Part shown: one piece after another, positions 44,266 to 53,727 of the stretch
Layout: each line of letters opens with the position of its first letter
How positions within the stretch are numbered: position 1 is the first letter of the stretch
Assembly (NCBI RefSeq): GCF_900107775.1
Contig: NZ_FNRF01000004.1
Span: 186,001 to 250,000 of the forward strand
Direction: 5' to 3'
DNA length: 64,000 nucleotides
Origin: Xylanibacter ruminicola
Lineage (GTDB): Bacteria; Bacteroidota; Bacteroidia; Bacteroidales; Bacteroidaceae
Program-made: the position numbers and the translations under genes
The notes under the pieces: model-generated
What the model was told of the DNA's origin: nothing
The model's database searches: none
Seen by the model: the letters and a program-made list of their open reading frames with translations, nothing else

Positions 44266-46235
44266 AACATCTTACCGACAATGAAACTGATCTGCACTAC
44301 TTGCAACTGTTAGCACAATCGTTCCCCACGGTTGCCGACGCCTCAACCGAGATTATCAACCTCGAGGCTATCATGGCGCTGCCTAAGGGCACAGAGCACT
44401 TCCTGGCCGATATTCACGGCGAGAGCGAGGCTTTCCGCCATATCCTGAAGAACGCCTCGGGTAACATCAAGCGTAAGGTAAACGAGCTGTTTGGCAACGA
44501 TATCCGTGAGAGCGAGAAGAAAGAGTTGTGCACCCTGATATACTACCCCGAAGAGAAACTGGAGCTGATTAAGGCCCAGGAAAAAGATATAGAGGACTGG
44601 TACCGCATTACCATCCACCAACTGGTAAAAGTGTGCCGCGACGTGAGCAGTAAGTACACCCGCTCGAAGGTGCGCAAATCGCTGCCACAGGATTTTGCCT
44701 ACATTATCGAGGAGCTGCTGCACGAGAGTCTGAGCGACAACGATAAGGCCGCCTACGTGAGCGTGATTGTAAACACCATCATCTCTACAGGTCGTGCTGA
44801 TGATTTTATCTGCGCCATCTGTAATGTGATCCAGCGCCTGGCCATCGACCAGCTGCATATTCTTGGCGACATCTACGACCGCGGTCCTGGTGCCCACATC
44901 ATCATGGACACCCTGCGCCAATACCACTCGTGGGACATCCAGTGGGGCAATCACGATGTGCTGTGGATGGGTGCTTCGGCTGGTAACGACGCCTGTATCT
45001 GCAATGTGTTGCGCCTCTGTCTGCGCTATGCCAATCTCTCTACCATCGAGGAGTACGGCATCAACTTAGTGCCGCTGGCCACTTTTGCGCTCGACGTATA
45101 TGGCGACGACCCCTGCCTGGAGTTCCAGCCCAAGCTGCTGCCAGGCAACACGATGGACGAGAAGACCCAGCAGCTCACCGCCAAGATGCACAAGGCCATT
45201 GCTGTATTGCAGTTCAAGACCGAGGCCGAGATATTCGGCCGTCGCCCCGAGTGGCAGATGCAGGATCGCTGCATGCTCAGTAGAGTTGATTACGAGAGGG
45301 GCAACTGCACCATTGATCGCAAGGAGTACGAGATGAAGAGCTGCAACTTCCCCACCGTTGATCCCGCGCATCCCTTCAAGCTTACCGCCGAGGAGGCCGA
45401 CCTGATGCACAAGCTGCACCACTCGTTCCGCATCAGCGAAAAGCTGCACAAGCATATCAACACGCTGCTGTCGCACGGCTGCATGTACACCATCAGCAAC
45501 AGCAACCTGCTGTTCCACGCCGCCATCCCGCTTAACGACGATGGTTCGCTCAAGGAGATAGAGATCTATCCAGGCAGGAAATACTCGGGCAAGGAGCTGA
45601 TGCACAATATCGGCATGATGATCCGCGAGGCCTTCCAGAACGATTCGGATGATAAGGATTACGCCCGCGACTACTTCCTGTACCTGTGGTGCGGTAAGGA
45701 TTCGCCCCTGTTCTGTAAGTCGAAGATGGCCACTTTCGAACGCTATTTCCTGGTTGATAAGGATACCTATAAGGAGGAAAAAGGCAATTACTTTAAGCTG
45801 CGTGATAGCGAGGAGGTTTGCGACCGTATTCTGGATGCCTTTGGCGTAAAGGGTAACAACCGCCATATTATCAACGGTCACGTGCCCGTACATGCCGGTA
45901 GCGGCGAGAATCCTATCAAGGCAGGCGGCAAGCTCATGGTGATTGATGGTGGATTCTCCGAGGCCTATCACAAGGAGACTGGTATTGCCGGCTACACCCT
46001 GGTATATCACTCGCGCGGTTTCCAACTGGTTCAGCACGAGCCGTTCACCTCGGCCCGCGATGCTATAGCACGCGAAATAGATATTAAATCTACCACACAG
46101 ATTATCGAGATGTCGGCCCATCGCATGCTGGTGGCCGATACGGATAAGGGCGAGGAGCTGCGCTCACAGATTGCCGATCTGAAGGAGCTGCTTTACGCCT
46201 ATCGTCACGGAATTATTACTGAGCGCCGCCGATGA
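44262..46235 (+). CDS. fbp: Fructose-1,6-bisphosphatase, class III
   Basis: 657 residues, the normal length of Firmicutes/Bacteroidetes class III FBPases. Metallophosphatase motifs: HFLADIHGESEAF, LHILGDIYDRGPG, IQWGNHDVLWMGA and NRHIINGHVPVHAGSGE. It dephosphorylates fructose 1,6-bisphosphate in gluconeogenesis. The ATG overlaps the previous stop (ATGA) and its own stop overlaps the next gene. Confidence 0.96.
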   Translation: MKHLTDNETDLHYLQLLAQSFPTVADASTEIINLEAIMALPKGTEHFLADIHGESEAFRHILKNASGNIKRKVNELFGNDIRESEKKELCTLIYYPEEKLELIKAQEKDIEDWYRITIHQLVKVCRDVSSKYTRSKVRKSLPQDFAYIIEELLHESLSDNDKAAYVSVIVNTIISTGRADDFICAICNVIQRLAIDQLHILGDIYDRGPGAHIIMDTLRQYHSWDIQWGNHDVLWMGASAGNDACICNVLRLCLRYANLSTIEEYGINLVPLATFALDVYGDDPCLEFQPKLLPGNTMDEKTQQLTAKMHKAIAVLQFKTEAEIFGRRPEWQMQDRCMLSRVDYERGNCTIDRKEYEMKSCNFPTVDPAHPFKLTAEEADLMHKLHHSFRISEKLHKHINTLLSHGCMYTISNSNLLFHAAIPLNDDGSLKEIEIYPGRKYSGKELMHNIGMMIREAFQNDSDDKDYARDYFLYLWCGKDSPLFCKSKMATFERYFLVDKDTYKEEKGNYFKLRDSEEVCDRILDAFGVKGNNRHIINGHVPVHAGSGENPIKAGGKLMVIDGGFSEAYHKETGIAGYTLVYHSRGFQLVQHEPFTSARDAIAREIDIKSTTQIIEMSAHRMLVADTDKGEELRSQIADLKELLYAYRHGIITERRR

Positions 46236-47449
46236 TTGTCCGCTGCCTGTTAGCCCTGCTGTGGCTGCTGCCATTAGCCGCACAAGCCGAGAACCGCATT
46301 AACCAGCCCAACATTAAGACGCTGGTTACGATGGTGAACCAGAACTGGCTGAATGCCCCTGTGATGCGCCTGCATAGCGACGATGTGCTGACGGTAGAGT
46401 TCGACGAACTCTCGCACGACTACCATCGCTACGTGTATCGCCTGGAGCATTGCGAGGCCGACTGGACACCAAGCGAAGAGCTGTTCGAGAGCGACTGGCT
46501 TTCAGGCTTCAACGGCAACCCCATCGAGGATTACGCACACTCCATAAACACCATCGTACCCTACACCCACTACCAGCTGCAGCTGCCCAACGACCGCTGC
46601 CAGCTGCTGATGAGTGGCAACTACCGCCTGTATATTCTGGACGAGGACGACGACAACCGCGAGGTATTGGTAACCGAGTTTATGGTTACCGAGCAGAGTA
46701 TGCGCCTGAGCCTGAGCAGCACCCCTAACACCGATATCGACACCCGTGTGAGTCACCAGCAGGTAACGATGGCGCTCGACTATGGCAGCCTGCCCGTTAC
46801 CAACCCCGATACGCAGATTTACGCCGTAGTGATGCAGAACCACCAGCAGCGCAATATGCGCCAGGGCATAAAGCCCAACATCACCACCCGCAACGGTCTG
46901 GAGTGGAGCCACAACCGCGAGCTCATCTTCGATGCGGGCAACGAGTATCGTAAGTTCGAGGTGCTGGATGTGAGTCATCCCACCATGGGTATCGACCACA
47001 TTACCTGGGATGGCGAGAACTATCAGGCCTACACCTTTGTAGATGCCCCCCGCCCCAACTACCTGTACGACGAGGATGCCAACGGCGCCTTCTGTATCCG
47101 CAACAGCGACTACCACGAGGTAAGCACCACTGGCCAGTATGTGTGGGTAAACTACCGCCTGCGTGTACCACGCCAGGGACCTATCTACATCAGCGGCCGC
47201 TGGACTACTGCTACAGGTGCCGACGACTACATGCTGTATTACGACCCCGTGAACGAGCTGTACACAGCCAGCATCCTACAGAAGCAAGGCTATTACAACT
47301 ACCAGTACACCACAGCCGATGGGCAACAGTTAGCCAGCGAGGGCAACTATTACCAAACCGAAAATCAATATCAAGCTTTAGTTTATTACAAGGGCACTAC
47401 CGACCGCACTTGGCGCCTTAGCGCTTTCTGCGATACTGGTCGGGAGTAA
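46232..47449 (+). CDS. DUF5103 protein (type IX secretion plug-like)
   Basis: 405 residues with a signal peptide (LLALLWLLPLAAQA). Beta-rich throughout; YRYVYRLEHCEADWTPSEEL-like segments (here YHRYVYRLEHCEADWTPSEE) and the C-terminal GQYVWVNYRLRVPRQGPIYI block match DUF5103, whose members include the Plug protein of the type IX secretion translocon. No other T9SS gene is in the window. The end overlaps the convergent AraC-type gene by 32 bases. Confidence 0.85.
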   Translation: MIVRCLLALLWLLPLAAQAENRINQPNIKTLVTMVNQNWLNAPVMRLHSDDVLTVEFDELSHDYHRYVYRLEHCEADWTPSEELFESDWLSGFNGNPIEDYAHSINTIVPYTHYQLQLPNDRCQLLMSGNYRLYILDEDDDNREVLVTEFMVTEQSMRLSLSSTPNTDIDTRVSHQQVTMALDYGSLPVTNPDTQIYAVVMQNHQQRNMRQGIKPNITTRNGLEWSHNRELIFDAGNEYRKFEVLDVSHPTMGIDHITWDGENYQAYTFVDAPRPNYLYDEDANGAFCIRNSDYHEVSTTGQYVWVNYRLRVPRQGPIYISGRWTTATGADDYMLYYDPVNELYTASILQKQGYYNYQYTTADGQQLASEGNYYQTENQYQALVYYKGTTDRTWRLSAFCDTGRE

Positions 47450-49868
47450 CGCGGTAAACCTGGAAGAACTGCGATATCAGGAAGTTTACCGAAATAAATC
47501 CGCACTTATCAGCTATCACCTCAAGCGGCTCCTTGGTGTTACGCAGCATGCGCTCGGCCTGCTGCAGTCGGGCCTGTTTAATCAGTGGTCGCGGACTCTT
47601 GAATATATTGGTGGTAATCACCTGATAGAATGTCTTGGCATCCATACCGGCAGCATTGCTCAGTCGGCGCATGGTCATCTTTTTCTTCTTGCGCTCAAGC
47701 TCTACCACAGGGGCAATCTTCTTATATATCTTCAGGAAGTCGGCATCCAGTTCTACCTGCGGGTCGAGCTGTGACGAAGTGTATTCCTCAACCACAGGCT
47801 CCAGTACCTCGGCGCTGGTGTTACAACGGTCCACAAAAGCGTAGATACGGTTAATCAGGCCAATCTCCTCGCTGTTACGCATAGCACGCAGGTTGGCATT
47901 CTTCATATAGTAGAACAGGTTAATACCCGCCATCACTACCAGCACAAAGGCCAACAGTCCGAACAGACCTACCGAACGCCACCAAGGCTCGTTCACGTCG
48001 ATGGTCCACTCGTAAGGCCTGGTATCCCATACATCGGGGGCTAACGATGCTTGTACCTGTATGGTGTAGTGTCCTGGGCGCAGCGCTATCAGCGGCAGGT
48101 GCAGCAGGCCATCCTTGTCAACCATATCCGAACTGAATGGCGACAGTACGCGCCACTCCTCGTCGAGCCCCAGCACACGCACGCGATAGAACGTCTGTTG
48201 CGGACGGAAGTAGTTCAAAGCCGAGAACACCAGCGTCAACGAGTTCTGATTGTAATTCAGATCCAGGCCCCAGACACGACTCAGGGCACGATTCAGTATA
48301 CGTTTACCGTCAATCTCGGTTGTTGGGGTCACATCTATACCGTTAACCATCAGCTTTATCAGCTTAGGATAAATCTTAAACGGATAATTGTTGTCGAGTG
48401 TCGACATCTTGGTAGGATCAAACAGCACCACATGGTCGAGCGACTGCATGGCTATCTGCCCGTCGGGCAGCAGCATGGCCTTACCGTTCACAAACACCTC
48501 GTTAGGCACATGGTCGTACTCGTTGTAGCTGTTGATAAAGTGTACCTTGCCATCCTCGTCAAACAGCACTACCGATATACCATAGCTGGTAGCCACCCAG
48601 ATGTGGTGGGCTTGGTCTTCTACTATCGAGTGTACAATATTGTTGTACAAGCCATCCTTGGTGGTGTAAACCTGTGGCAGCAGGTCGCTTTCGCGGCGAT
48701 ACACCTGCAAGCCCTGCGATGTGCCCACCCACGTCCAGCCTCGCGAATCCTTAAACACGCAGTTCACGGTGCGGTCGCGGAATTTTGGCCACTGGTTTAC
48801 GTTACTCATCATAGAGCCCAGCTGGTTAGCTGTAGGTGTTCCCCAGGCATAGGGTATAAATGGCGGTTTGTAGGGCCTTGAGTAAAGTATACCGCGACTC
48901 TCGGTACCGGCCCACATACCACCCTGGCGGTCGAAGGCAATCACGTTGATATCGGTTTCGAGCGGCTGCCCGGACACAATACTCAGTGCCTCGATATGGT
49001 TAGTCTCGTAGCTGCTCTCGTGTACTGTCCAATAACCGTATTCGCAAGGCACATACAGCAGCGAGTCGTGCTTCACCAAACTGTTCAGGTGGTAAGGTGT
49101 GCGCAGCAGTTCGGTCCACTCCTTGCGTGGCACGTCGTACTGCATCAGTATGGCATCCTTGGCACCGTTACGTATCTGGTACACCTTGGTGCTGTCCATC
49201 ATTACCAGCGACGAAGCCGAATAGTGGCGGGCCATATCATCGTTATAGGGTCGGTTCTCAGCCAAACGCTTGCCCTTGGCAATATCGTACATCTCCATCA
49301 GTCCGTTCTCGTAGAACAGCATCAGGAACTTGTCCTTATACACCTCCAGGTCCTGCAGGTTCAAGCCCGCACGCGGCTTAATATACTGTTTGGTTGCAAC
49401 CGAATACAAGCCGTTAGCCGTCAGCAGCCAAACCACACCCGTACGGTCCACAAACAAGTCCATCACGCGCTCTTTCACACCAAACTCGGCAAACACATCC
49501 TCAATGCTCGGCACAAAGCGTTCGGTAATCAGCTCTACACAAGTAACGCTACCCGTGTTCTTCAGCCAGATGTGGTGATACTTGTCGAAGTACAGATGGT
49601 AATTACCACGATAATCCGACAGGGCGTAGATGTTCTCATCCAGCGGGTCGATATACGAGAACGAGGCGCCGTCGTAGAAGTTAATCTGACCTGCGGTGGT
49701 AATCACCAGTCGGCCAGTCTTGGTGCAAAGAATGGTTTGGGCACCGTTATCGGCCAAACCGTTAGCTGCGGTATAATTACGGAAGATACGCGGTGATACA
49801 TTAACAGCCCCTGCAGTCAATATCGACAGCAGCACTGTTAGTAGTATTATCGCGTATCTTCTAGTCAT
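47418..49868 (-). CDS. Propeller/Y_Y_Y membrane regulator with AraC domain, no kinase
   Basis: 816 residues. Signal peptide (about 1-21), propeller repeats (about 30-480, e.g. DSRGWTWVGTSQGLQVYRRE, DQAHHIWVATSYGISVV), Y_Y_Y-like domain (about 535-620), membrane helix (about 628-655), a linker helix, and an AraC helix-turn-helix (about 726-816, KCGFISVNFLISQFFQVYRV). It has the sensor and output of a hybrid regulator, but no kinase, ATPase or receiver. It should act as a one-component transmembrane regulator. The target is unknown. Confidence 0.86.
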   Translation of the reverse strand: MTRRYAIILLTVLLSILTAGAVNVSPRIFRNYTAANGLADNGAQTILCTKTGRLVITTAGQINFYDGASFSYIDPLDENIYALSDYRGNYHLYFDKYHHIWLKNTGSVTCVELITERFVPSIEDVFAEFGVKERVMDLFVDRTGVVWLLTANGLYSVATKQYIKPRAGLNLQDLEVYKDKFLMLFYENGLMEMYDIAKGKRLAENRPYNDDMARHYSASSLVMMDSTKVYQIRNGAKDAILMQYDVPRKEWTELLRTPYHLNSLVKHDSLLYVPCEYGYWTVHESSYETNHIEALSIVSGQPLETDINVIAFDRQGGMWAGTESRGILYSRPYKPPFIPYAWGTPTANQLGSMMSNVNQWPKFRDRTVNCVFKDSRGWTWVGTSQGLQVYRRESDLLPQVYTTKDGLYNNIVHSIVEDQAHHIWVATSYGISVVLFDEDGKVHFINSYNEYDHVPNEVFVNGKAMLLPDGQIAMQSLDHVVLFDPTKMSTLDNNYPFKIYPKLIKLMVNGIDVTPTTEIDGKRILNRALSRVWGLDLNYNQNSLTLVFSALNYFRPQQTFYRVRVLGLDEEWRVLSPFSSDMVDKDGLLHLPLIALRPGHYTIQVQASLAPDVWDTRPYEWTIDVNEPWWRSVGLFGLLAFVLVVMAGINLFYYMKNANLRAMRNSEEIGLINRIYAFVDRCNTSAEVLEPVVEEYTSSQLDPQVELDADFLKIYKKIAPVVELERKKKKMTMRRLSNAAGMDAKTFYQVITTNIFKSPRPLIKQARLQQAERMLRNTKEPLEVIADKCGFISVNFLISQFFQVYRVTPDQYRRKR

Positions 49869-49882
49869 TGGTTCTTATTTTT

Positions 49883-51610
49883 TTAGATTACTTCAATTCC
49901 TTGTTCCTCACATAGTTTCAGGCTCATCTCCTTTAGTTTGAATTTCTGGATCTTACCTGATCCCGTGAGCGGGAATTCTTTGATAAAGAACACGTACTTC
50001 GGAATTTTGTATCGGGCTATCTTACCTCGGCAGAACAGCTGCACATCCTCGGGCGTCATCTCCACACCCTCTTCCAGGATGATAAAGGCACCCACGGCCT
50101 CGCCATATTTCTTTGATGGCACAGCAGCCACCTGTACATCGCGAATGCCAGGCATGTGATACAGGAACTCCTCAATCTCGCGTGGGTAGATGTTCTCACC
50201 ACCACGAATAATCATATCCTTGATACGACCCGTAATCTTGTAGAAGCCCTGCTCGTCTTTCACACCCAGGTCGCCTGAGTGCAGATAGCCATTCTTGTCG
50301 ATCACCTCGGCCGTAGCCTGTGGATTCTTATAGTAACCCTTCATCACGTTAAAGCCCTTACAGCACATCTCACCCTGTACGCCAACGGGGCATTCCTCGC
50401 CGGTCTCTGGGTCGAGCACCTTCACATCTACAAATGGGAAATCGCGTCCCACAGTAGTACAACGCTGCTCAAAAGTGTCGTTCAGGCAGGTCTGCGTCAT
50501 ACCAGGCGAGCTCTCGGTCAGTCCGTACACGCTGGTAATCGTCATATACATCTTTTCAGATACCTGCTTCATCAGCTCGATAGGACAGAGCGATCCGGCC
50601 ATGATACCTGTACGCAGACAGCTCAGGTCGAACATGTCGAACATCGGGTGGTTCAGCTCGGCTATGAACATCGTAGGCACACCGTAAACGGCGGTACAAC
50701 GCTCTTTGTGTATCGAGGCCAGCACTACCAGTGGGTCGAATTTCTCAACCATCACCTCGGTACAGCCGTGCGTCAGACAGTTCATCGTGGCCAGCACCAC
50801 ACCGAAGCAGTGGAACAAGGGCACGCATACACACAGCTTATCGTCCTGTGTAAAGCCCATATTCTCGCCCGTAAAGTAACCATCGTTCGAAATGCCGTAG
50901 TGAGTCAGCATCACACCCTTGGGGAAACCTGTGGTACCGCTGGTGTACTGCATGTTGCACACATCGTAGCAACTCACCTGCTTCTTCATCGTGTTCAGCG
51001 TCTCGTCGTCGATATTCTGACCCAACAGCAGCAGCTCGGCGGTGTTATACATACCGCGATACTTCTCCATACCTATATATACTACGTTCTTCAGGTAGGG
51101 GAATCGCTCGCTGTTCAGATGTCCGCGCTCGCAGGTCTTCAACTCAGGCAGCATGGTGTAGGTCATATCCACATAGTTACAATCCCATGTACCATCGGTA
51201 ATGCACAGCACTTCCATATCCGAGTCCTTACACAGATACTCCAGCTCGTTCTGCTTGTAGTTGGTGTTAACCGTTACCAGCACGGCACCAATCTTAGCAG
51301 TAGCATACAGGAAGGTGAGCCAGTCGGGCACATTTGTAGCCCAGATACCCACATTCGAGCCCTTCTTAACGCCGATAGATATCAGGCCCTTGGCCAGATT
51401 ATCCACACGCTCGTTAAACTTGCTCCAAGTAAAGCGCAGGTCTCTATCCGAATATACTATGTATTCCTTATCAGGAGTAGTCTCAGCCCAGTACTCCAGC
51501 CATTCACCCAGAGTTCTTTCCCACAGCTTGTATCCCTCCGAGCCGGTCTCGGCTGGATAAGTTCTATCAGGCAGCGGTCTGCCCGCCATATCGTATTTTA
51601 CATCACTCAT
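49883..51610 (-). CDS. AMP-binding acyl-CoA synthetase
   Basis: 575 residues: [16 protein letters not shown] (P-loop, about 217-232), [33 protein letters not shown] and the C-terminal lysine motif [12 protein letters not shown]. Closest to medium/long-chain fatty acyl-CoA ligases. It forms acyl-adenylate and then acyl-CoA in the cytosol. Downstream of an XRE/cupin regulator in a two-gene operon, which presumably controls it in response to a carboxylic acid. Confidence 0.92.
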   Translation of the reverse strand: MSDVKYDMAGRPLPDRTYPAETGSEGYKLWERTLGEWLEYWAETTPDKEYIVYSDRDLRFTWSKFNERVDNLAKGLISIGVKKGSNVGIWATNVPDWLTFLYATAKIGAVLVTVNTNYKQNELEYLCKDSDMEVLCITDGTWDCNYVDMTYTMLPELKTCERGHLNSERFPYLKNVVYIGMEKYRGMYNTAELLLLGQNIDDETLNTMKKQVSCYDVCNMQYTSGTTGFPKGVMLTHYGISNDGYFTGENMGFTQDDKLCVCVPLFHCFGVVLATMNCLTHGCTEVMVEKFDPLVVLASIHKERCTAVYGVPTMFIAELNHPMFDMFDLSCLRTGIMAGSLCPIELMKQVSEKMYMTITSVYGLTESSPGMTQTCLNDTFEQRCTTVGRDFPFVDVKVLDPETGEECPVGVQGEMCCKGFNVMKGYYKNPQATAEVIDKNGYLHSGDLGVKDEQGFYKITGRIKDMIIRGGENIYPREIEEFLYHMPGIRDVQVAAVPSKKYGEAVGAFIILEEGVEMTPEDVQLFCRGKIARYKIPKYVFFIKEFPLTGSGKIQKFKLKEMSLKLCEEQGIEVI

Positions 51611-51644
51611 CTTAATCTTTAATCTTTAATGTTTAATGTTTAAA
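51611..51644 (-). repeat. Heptamer repeat between XRE regulator and acyl-CoA ligase
   Basis: On the plus strand CTTTAAT, CTTTAAT, GTTTAAT, GTTTAAA follow CTTAAT. On the sense (minus) strand these are TTTAAAC, ATTAAAC, ATTAAAG, ATTAAAG, the same unit and the same sense orientation as at 39204. Confidence 0.85.
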
Positions 51645-51647
51645 GTA

Positions 51648-52229
51648 TTAAAATGGTATGTAAACTACTGCCAGAATCTTTGCACTCTTGCCAGGGGCAC
51701 CGTGTACGTGGTGCTTTACAATCGAGTCATAGAAAATGCTGTCGCCCTCTTTCAGGGTGTAGGTCTCCTTACCATACACAATCTCTACTTCACCCTGCAT
51801 CACGTAGATAAACTCCTCACCCTCGTGGTCGCTCAACTGGAAGTTGGGGTTCTCCTCGGGGTTAATGTCAATTACGAATGGCTCCATGTGGCGACCAGCC
51901 TTCTGCTGTGCCAATGGGTGATACTCCATGTGCTTACGTGCATCAGTAGCGCCGTTGCTAAAGCTGATGCTGCTATCCTTCTCACGATCTTCGGCGCGAC
52001 AAACAATAGGTCCAAGGGCATCGTTATCATCCATAAAGGTACCTAGGCGAACACCTAAAGCACGAGCGATCTTAATCAGTGGACCCAGCGATGGCAGGTT
52101 CACATCATTCTCAATACTCTCTATCTGCTCTACGGTAAGTCCGCTGCGCTCAGCTATCACGTCGATGCTGAGATTCTTGGTTTCTCTAAGGCCCTTGATT
52201 TTTGCGCCTACAACTGAATGATTATTCAT
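51648..52229 (-). CDS. XRE-family regulator with C-terminal cupin
   Basis: 193 residues. Helix-turn-helix in about 8-62 (IKGLRETKNLSIDVIAERSG, LTVEQIESIENDVNLPSLGP) and a cupin sensor domain in about 115-190 (NFQLSDHEGEEFIYVMQGEV, LKEGDSIFYDSIVKHHVHG). This type binds small ligands through the cupin and represses or activates neighbouring metabolic genes. Here the neighbour is the acyl-CoA ligase. Confidence 0.93.
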   Translation of the reverse strand: MNNHSVVGAKIKGLRETKNLSIDVIAERSGLTVEQIESIENDVNLPSLGPLIKIARALGVRLGTFMDDNDALGPIVCRAEDREKDSSISFSNGATDARKHMEYHPLAQQKAGRHMEPFVIDINPEENPNFQLSDHEGEEFIYVMQGEVEIVYGKETYTLKEGDSIFYDSIVKHHVHGAPGKSAKILAVVYIPF

Positions 52230-52267
52230 CTTACTTACAAATATTTATTTACCTATTATTTCATGGG

Positions 52268-52275
52268 CAAAAGTA
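52268..52275 (-). promoter_or_regulatory. -7 element of the XRE/acyl-CoA ligase operon
   Basis: Minus-strand TACTTTTG, about 38 bases before the ATG. The -33 element is weak. Confidence 0.5.
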
Positions 52276-52349
52276 CATATTTTAATCTGAAAATCAGCGT
52301 ATTTTAATAGATTTTAACACGATTTTGTATCACTCTGCTAAAAATGTTG

Positions 52350-52357
52350 TACCTTTG
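52350..52357 (+). promoter_or_regulatory. -7 element of the BASS transporter gene
   Basis: TACCTTTG with 5 bases before the ATG at 52363; a TTTG lies 22 bases upstream (52324-52327). A leaderless mRNA is likely. Confidence 0.6.
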
Positions 52358-52362
52358 CAGTC

Positions 52363-53280
52363 ATGAAACGCATTTGTAACTTCATAGCCCGTTGGATGGG
52401 CGCATTGGTATTGGTGGTGGCAGCAGTAGCCCTGCTGGTGCCCCAGAGTCTTAACTGGATAAGCACCTATACTATTAATCCCATGTTAGGTGTCATCATG
52501 TTCGGCATGGGTCTTACCCTATCGCCAGCCGACTTCCGTATCGTGCTCAGTCGCCCCAAGGACATCCTGTTAGGCTGCCTGGCCCAGTTCACCGTTATGC
52601 CGCTGTTGGCATTCCTTATTTCGTGGGCATTGCAGCTACCCAACGAGTTGGCTTTAGGTGTTATCCTCGTAGGCTGTTGTCCTGGTGGTACCGCCTCGAA
52701 TGTCATCACCTATCTGGCCAAGGGCGATCTGGCCCTGTCGGTAGGCATGACCGCCTGCTCTACCCTCCTGGCGCCTGTGCTCACCCCATTGCTGGTATGG
52801 CTCATGGCGGGCACCATGGTCAATGTAGATACCATCGGTATGCTCACCAGTATTATATATGTGGTTATCGCACCTATCGTGGCAGGTCTGTTGTGCCAGC
52901 GTTTCATGCCCCGTGCCACCCGCAGCGTCACCCCCTATCTGCCCGCCCTCTCGTCGGTGGTTATCGCCTTGGTAGTAGGCATCATCGTCAGCCATAATGC
53001 CAGTCGCCTGCTGTTAGGAGGCGCCATTGTAGTAGCAGCCGTGGTGCTGCATAATCTGTTAGGTCTCAGTGTAGGCTATGCCATCGGCCGCCTGCTACGC
53101 CTGCCCCATCCCAAGCGTGTTGCCCTCAGCATCGAGGTAGGCATGCAAAACAGCGGTCTGGCCTCATCCTTAGCCGTACTCCATTTTGCCGCCTACCCCC
53201 TGGCCACCATCCCCGGTGCCATCTTCAGCGTATGGCACAACATCAGCGGCGCCCTCGCCGCAAAACTCTATAGCAGATAG
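52363..53280 (+). CDS. Bile acid:sodium symporter-family transporter
   Basis: 305 residues, about nine or ten hydrophobic helices. The two crossover motifs of the family are present: GCCPGGTASNVITYLAKGD (residues about 105-125) and EVGMQNSGLASSLAV (about 260-275). Relatives carry bile acids, pantothenate, keto acids or other organic anions with sodium. The substrate cannot be told. Monocistronic. Confidence 0.92.
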   Translation: MKRICNFIARWMGALVLVVAAVALLVPQSLNWISTYTINPMLGVIMFGMGLTLSPADFRIVLSRPKDILLGCLAQFTVMPLLAFLISWALQLPNELALGVILVGCCPGGTASNVITYLAKGDLALSVGMTACSTLLAPVLTPLLVWLMAGTMVNVDTIGMLTSIIYVVIAPIVAGLLCQRFMPRATRSVTPYLPALSSVVIALVVGIIVSHNASRLLLGGAIVVAAVVLHNLLGLSVGYAIGRLLRLPHPKRVALSIEVGMQNSGLASSLAVLHFAAYPLATIPGAIFSVWHNISGALAAKLYSR

Positions 53281-53313
53281 CGTGCTTAAGCTACACCACC
53301 AAGTGGGGTGATC

Positions 53314-53494
53314 ACTTTGGACTTTGGACATTGGACATTAAGGTTTTTGCTTTTGCATTGGATGCCTATTATATAGATTATTGTAGATTTTGATATTGAA
53401 TTATTAATATTATATATATTAAATATATATAATATCTTATATGGCAGTATTTATATTTGATAAATTAAAATGTCCAATGTCCAAAGTCCAAAGT
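53314..53494. repeat. 26-bp inverted repeat built from heptamers
   Basis: Left arm 53314-53339 reads ACTTTGGACTTTGGACATTG and on to GACATT; the right arm 53469-53494 is its perfect reverse complement and has an additional unit (to 53502). The units are TGGACTT and TGGACAT, period 7. The loop is 129 bases. Confidence 0.85.
53407..53435. repeat. 29-base AT palindrome
   Basis: Two 14-base arms (53407-53420, 53422-53435) around one A, composed only of A and T, near the middle of the loop of the larger inverted repeat. Confidence 0.8.
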
Positions 53495-53531
53495 CCAAAG
53501 TTAAAAAAATCAGAAAATAATTGCCAAAATA

Positions 53532-53563
53532 TTTGCGCAATTCAATTATTTTTTGTACCTTTG
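53532..53563 (+). promoter_or_regulatory. Promoter of the broken HU-like gene
   Basis: TTTG (53532-53535), 20-base spacer, TACCTTTG (53556-53563), a full consensus match left in front of a damaged gene. Confidence 0.75.
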
Positions 53564-53727
53564 CAATGTTGTTGAAAGGCAACAAAAAAGAGCGTTCAAG
53601 CCATAGAAAAATTTTTAGTAGGCCTACCAGAAAATTTCAGATGGCTACACCCGTTCAAACACGACTAAGGAAGAGGTTTTAAGAAAAAGGAAAGATTTTA
53701 ACAAACCCTTTAATTTAAAACAAAATT

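Larger units (their letters stand above)
53281..53727. other. Gene-free region with nested inverted repeats
   Basis: 447 bases. It holds a 26-bp perfect inverted repeat made of heptamers (53314-53339 and 53469-53494), a 29-base AT palindrome in its loop (53407-53435), a full-consensus promoter (53532-53563) and a leader of about 160 bases that begins with a small GTTG/CAAC hairpin (about 53570-53586) and leads to the broken HU-like gene. The AT content of the centre is very high. Confidence 0.75.

Noticed and set aside
45066..46121. Minus-strand ORF of 351 codons
   Set aside because: Antisense to class III fructose bisphosphatase, which is fully recognisable.
50279..51622. Plus-strand ORF of 447 codons
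   Set aside because: Antisense to the acyl-CoA ligase with its intact motifs; rich in His, Gln and Val, as expected for a shadow frame.
53281..53310. Hairpin after the BASS transporter as a terminator
   Set aside because: CACC/GGTG pairing is short and lacks a T-run.
53281..53727. Insertion sequence in the gap before the HU-like pseudogene
   Set aside because: No transposase ORF and no clear target duplication around the 26-bp inverted repeat; only a miniature element remains possible.
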